Shown: in pieces, positions 5,418-7,823 of the stretch
How the letters are laid out: every line of letters begins with the position of its first letter
Position numbering within the stretch: position 1 is the stretch's first letter
From: a bacterium
GTDB lineage: Bacteria; Spirochaetota; Spirochaetia; Treponematales; Rectinemataceae
DNA: 7,823 nt
Reading direction: 5' to 3'
Assembly: GCA_021813065.1 (NCBI GenBank)
Contig: JAKALZ010000076.1
Coordinates: forward strand, 1-7,823
Translations under genes and position numbers: made by a program
Notes under the pieces: model-generated
Told to the model about the DNA's origin: nothing
The model's database searches: none
What the model saw: only the letters and a program-made list of their open reading frames with translations

Positions 5418-6359
5418 GTGGCAAGGTATATCGGCAAGAGAATCGCCTTGATGTTTCTGCTCTTGCTTGCCCTGACGTTCATTGTGTTCGCGAGTCTGTA
5501 CATCGCGCCAGGCGATCCGGCGCAGATGGTTGCCGGTCCTTCCGCCACGGAGGAGGACATCGCGCGCGTGCGCTCGGTGCTCGGCCTCGACCAGCCCTTT
5601 CTCGCGCAGTACGGCTTGTATCTCAAGCACCTTGTCACCTTCGATCTCGGCACGTCCTACACGACGCACCAGCCGATCGCGAACGAGATCGCGATCCGGC
5701 TTCCCAATACGCTCAATCTGGCGCTCGCCAGCATCATCCTCTCCATCATCGTCGGGATTCCGACCGGAATCGCCGCCGCGCTCCGCAAGGACAAGCTGGC
5801 CGACAATGTGCTGACCACGGCGTCGCTGGCGGGCATTTCGATTCCGAACTTCTGGCTCGGCACGATGCTGATCTACATTTTCTCCGTCAAACTGCGCCTG
5901 CTGCCCTCGGGCGGGATGAGCGCGCCGTTCTGGACTGCCCAAGGATTCCGCCAGATCATCCTTCCGGCGATCGCGCTCTCGACCGCGACCATCGCGAGCT
6001 TTACGCGCATCGGGCGCTCGTCGATGCTCGAGGTGCTGCAGTCCGACTATATCCGCACGGCGAAGTCCAAGGGGCTCTCGGCCTGGCTCGTGGTGATGGT
6101 GCACGCGCTGCGCAACGCGCTCATTCCGCTTGTGACGCAGTTCGGCACAAGTTTCGGCGCGCTGCTCGGCGGCGCGATCATTACGGAGCAGGTTTTTGTA
6201 GTGAACGGCATCGGCACCTACCTCATCAACGCGATCAACACGCGCAACTACCCCGTGGTGCAGAGCACGGTGCTGATCATCGCGGCGATGTTCATCCTCA
6301 TCAATCTCGGGGTGGACATTCTCTACAGTTTCATCGACCCGCGCATCCGCTACGACTGA
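5418..6359 (+). CDS. Dpp/Opp-type ABC transporter permease (DppB-like)
   Basis: This 313-residue inner-membrane permease belongs to the DppB/OppB/GsiC/NikB family and forms one half of the channel of a peptide- or nickel-type ABC importer. The N-terminus ARYIGKRIA with a first helix at about 8-30, then APGDP (30-34), is typical. About six helices are seen, including segments near 98-121, 133-157, 181-198, 237-258 and 284-306. The cytoplasmic EAA loop contacting the ATPase is at about 203-221 (EVLQSDYIRTAKSKGLS), and the family ending FIDPRIRYD is present. Start is GTG 5418, with AAGGAGG five bases upstream. It leads the operon behind the promoter at 5316, and its stop overlaps the ribosome site of the next gene. 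The substrate cannot be read from the sequence. Confidence 0.93.
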   Translation: MARYIGKRIALMFLLLLALTFIVFASLYIAPGDPAQMVAGPSATEEDIARVRSVLGLDQPFLAQYGLYLKHLVTFDLGTSYTTHQPIANEIAIRLPNTLNLALASIILSIIVGIPTGIAAALRKDKLADNVLTTASLAGISIPNFWLGTMLIYIFSVKLRLLPSGGMSAPFWTAQGFRQIILPAIALSTATIASFTRIGRSSMLEVLQSDYIRTAKSKGLSAWLVVMVHALRNALIPLVTQFGTSFGALLGGAIITEQVFVVNGIGTYLINAINTRNYPVVQSTVLIIAAMFILINLGVDILYSFIDPRIRYD

Positions 6360-6369
6360 GGAACCAGCC

Positions 6370-7266
6370 ATGAGCACACACCGCCAGAACCTTTTGGCCA
6401 CCGCGCTGGCCAAGCTCCTCAAGAACAAGCTCGCCACCGCCTGCGCCATTTTCCTCGGGATCGAGATCATCATCCTCGCGTTCGGCCCGCTCATCGCGCC
6501 CTTCAGCCCGGACGACACCAATGTGTCGATCAAGTTTTCGCCGGGCATCTGGGCAAAGCTTTCGAACGACGCCAAGCTCGCCGCGAAGTACGTTCCAGGC
6601 CACCTTTTCGGCACCGACCACCTCGGGCGCGATGTCTTTTCCCGCCTCGTGATCGGCGGCCGCGTGTCGCTGATGGTCGGCTTCGTCTCGACGATCCTCG
6701 GCCTGGTGGTGGGGACCTTGCTGGGGCTCCTCGCCGCGTACTACAGGCGGCTCGACAATCTCATCATGCGCGTGATGGACATTCTTTTCACTTTCCCCGG
6801 CATTCTCCTCGCCATGCTCATCGTGGCGCTGATGGGTGTGAGCACGGTGAACGCGATGTTCGCCATCAGCATCTGGTCGATTCCGAACTTCGCGCGGATG
6901 GTGCGCGGACGGGCGCTCCAAGTCAAAGAGGAAGATTACATCATGGCGGTGCGGGCGACCGGCGCGAAGAACGGGCGCATTCTCTTTATCCACATACTGA
7001 AGAACTGCCTGCCCCTCATCATCGTCATCGCGACGATGCGCATGGCGACCTCGATCATTTCGATTTCGACGCTCAGCTACCTCGGCATGGGCGTGCCGCC
7101 TCCCGCGCCGGAGTGGGGCAGCATGATCGCGCAGGCCAAGGAGTACATGTGGAAGATGCCGAGCCTCATTTTCACGCCCGGCGTCGCGGTGATGCTCACC
7201 GTGATCAGCTTCAACATCCTGGGCGACAAACTGAGGGACATTCTCGACCCGAGCCTTAAGGATTGA
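6370..7266 (+). CDS. Dpp/Opp-type ABC transporter permease (DppC-like)
   Basis: This is the 298-residue second permease, of the DppC/OppC/GsiD family, which pairs with the upstream permease. It has a first helix at about 22-44 and the family hallmark HLFGTDHLGRDVFSRL (78-92). Helices follow near 100-124 and 136-156. The EAA loop is at about 184-203 (VKEEDYIMAVRATGAK), then LSYLGMGVPPPAPEWG (235-250) and the ending FNILGDKLRDILDP. The segment between the first helix and FGTD (about 46-77) is somewhat longer than I would expect. GAGGAA lies six bases before ATG 6370 and overlaps the previous stop, so the two permeases are translated together and probably in equal amounts. Confidence 0.94.
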   Translation: MSTHRQNLLATALAKLLKNKLATACAIFLGIEIIILAFGPLIAPFSPDDTNVSIKFSPGIWAKLSNDAKLAAKYVPGHLFGTDHLGRDVFSRLVIGGRVSLMVGFVSTILGLVVGTLLGLLAAYYRRLDNLIMRVMDILFTFPGILLAMLIVALMGVSTVNAMFAISIWSIPNFARMVRGRALQVKEEDYIMAVRATGAKNGRILFIHILKNCLPLIIVIATMRMATSIISISTLSYLGMGVPPPAPEWGSMIAQAKEYMWKMPSLIFTPGVAVMLTVISFNILGDKLRDILDPSLKD

Positions 7267-7290
7267 AATGCGTATTCATTGTTTCTTGGT

Positions 7291-7306
7291 GCCGCCGTTG
7301 GGCGGC
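7291..7306 (+). promoter_or_regulatory. Intercistronic hairpin before the binding-protein gene
   Basis: GCCGCC-GTTG-GGCGGC is a perfect six-base-pair stem with a four-base loop in the 66-base gap between the second permease and the binding-protein gene. It has no following T-tract, so it is not a standard terminator. Such hairpins can mark RNA processing or stabilisation points that let the binding protein be made in excess. That role is inferred. Confidence 0.5.
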
Positions 7307-7332
7307 TACACATATATCAAGGAGGATGCAGT

Positions 7333-7823
7333 ATGAAAAGAACACGAACGATCGTCATCGCTCTCGTGCTCATCGCGCTCGCGCTGGTCGCGACCAGTTC
7401 GGCGTTCGCGGCCAACAAGAAGGTCACCGGCGACAAGATGTTCAATATCGCGCTGACCGCGGCCTTCACCGGCTTCGATCCGCTGCGGACGAACGACCAG
7501 GCTTCGACCTATGTCAACGCGCAGATCTATGAAACCCTTTACCGCATCGGGCCAGATGGCGACTACATTCCCCTGCTCGCGGTGGATCTTCCCGAGTTCT
7601 CGGCCGATGGCAAGACCGCCACGGTGAAACTGCGCAAGGGCGTGAAGTTCCACGATGGGACGCCCTTCAACGCCGCCGCGGTGAAGTACACCTTCTCGCT
7701 GATCAAGGATCCGAAGTTCGGCTCGGCCCGCGCCTCGCTCGCGGCGTCGATCGCTAGCATGGATGTGATCGACGATTCCACGATCCGCTTCAATCTCTCC
7801 TACCCCGACGGTGTGCTTCTCGC
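7333..7823 (+). CDS. Extracellular solute-binding protein family 5, partial (3' end outside window)
   Basis: This is the first 163 codons of a DppA/OppA-type (SBP_bac_5) substrate-binding protein that captures the ligand outside the membrane and delivers it to the two upstream permeases. The N-terminus is a clear Sec signal peptide: basic MKRTR, a hydrophobic core at about 7-21, and a likely cut after AFA near residue 26. There is no lipobox cysteine, so the protein should be free in a periplasm. The domain begins NIALTAAFTGFDPLRTNDQA. The family signature is at about 99-127 (KLRKGVKFHDGTPFNAAAVKYT, followed by FSLIKDP). AAGGAGG lies seven bases before ATG 7333, a strong site that suits high expression. 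No ATPase gene is seen in the window; it may follow downstream or be shared. Confidence 0.93.
   Translation, partial: MKRTRTIVIALVLIALALVATSSAFAANKKVTGDKMFNIALTAAFTGFDPLRTNDQASTYVNAQIYETLYRIGPDGDYIPLLAVDLPEFSADGKTATVKLRKGVKFHDGTPFNAAAVKYTFSLIKDPKFGSARASLAASIASMDVIDDSTIRFNLSYPDGVLL

Noticed and set aside
5355..6614. Long minus-strand open frame (419 codons) opposite the transporter permeases
   Set aside because: It is rich in Arg, Asp, Glu and His with no recognisable domain, and lies antisense to a clear DppB-like gene with family motifs; a typical GC-rich shadow frame.
6331..6993. Minus-strand open frame opposite the second permease
   Set aside because: His/Glu/Arg-rich shadow of the DppC-like gene without motifs or a credible start.

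Overview
The window looks like a piece of chromosome from a GC-rich bacterium that carries a younger, AT-rich insertion. The species cannot be named from the sequence. The substrate-binding protein at the right edge has an ordinary Sec signal peptide with no lipobox cysteine, which favours a diderm (Gram-negative type) cell. This is inference, not identification.

Layout. Positions 1-269 hold two direct copies (about 104 bp) of an intergenic repeat built from ATCCYGT-type words, with an inverted-orientation stretch of the same words between them. At 333-3175 lie two overlapping, very GC-rich genes: a DUF58 protein and a multi-pass membrane protein with a C-terminal DUF4129-like domain. This pair usually belongs to the MoxR ATPase / DUF58 / transglutaminase gene neighbourhood, but no MoxR or transglutaminase domain is present here. 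At 3176-5171 composition drops sharply to AT-rich. This part carries a MntA (nucleotidyltransferase) / HepT (HEPN RNase) toxin-antitoxin pair, and hepT is split by a complete IS256-family insertion sequence (3773-5068, with a perfect 8-bp target duplication). At 5172-5417 is a gene-free leader with a good sigma70-type promoter. From 5418 to the right edge is a Dpp/Opp-type ABC importer operon: permease 1, permease 2 and the start of the substrate-binding protein.

The clearest biological story is nested mobile DNA. The AT-rich toxin-antitoxin cassette sits between two GC-rich operons, and an IS256-type element then landed inside the toxin's catalytic R-X4-H-X-Y motif, between RNII and AHEY. 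This removed the catalytic His and the modifiable Tyr while leaving the antitoxin gene intact. Joining the flanks and keeping one target copy restores a 111-residue HepT. A 16-nt sequence next to the DUF4129 stop codon (3174-3189) matches the terminal 16 nt of this IS at 14 positions. It may be a scar of an older related element at the GC/AT boundary.

I do not see strong evidence for an undescribed multi-gene system. The items most worth a second look are the toxin knockout, the IS-end scar, the ATCCYGT repeat, and the dyads over the mntA and transporter promoters.
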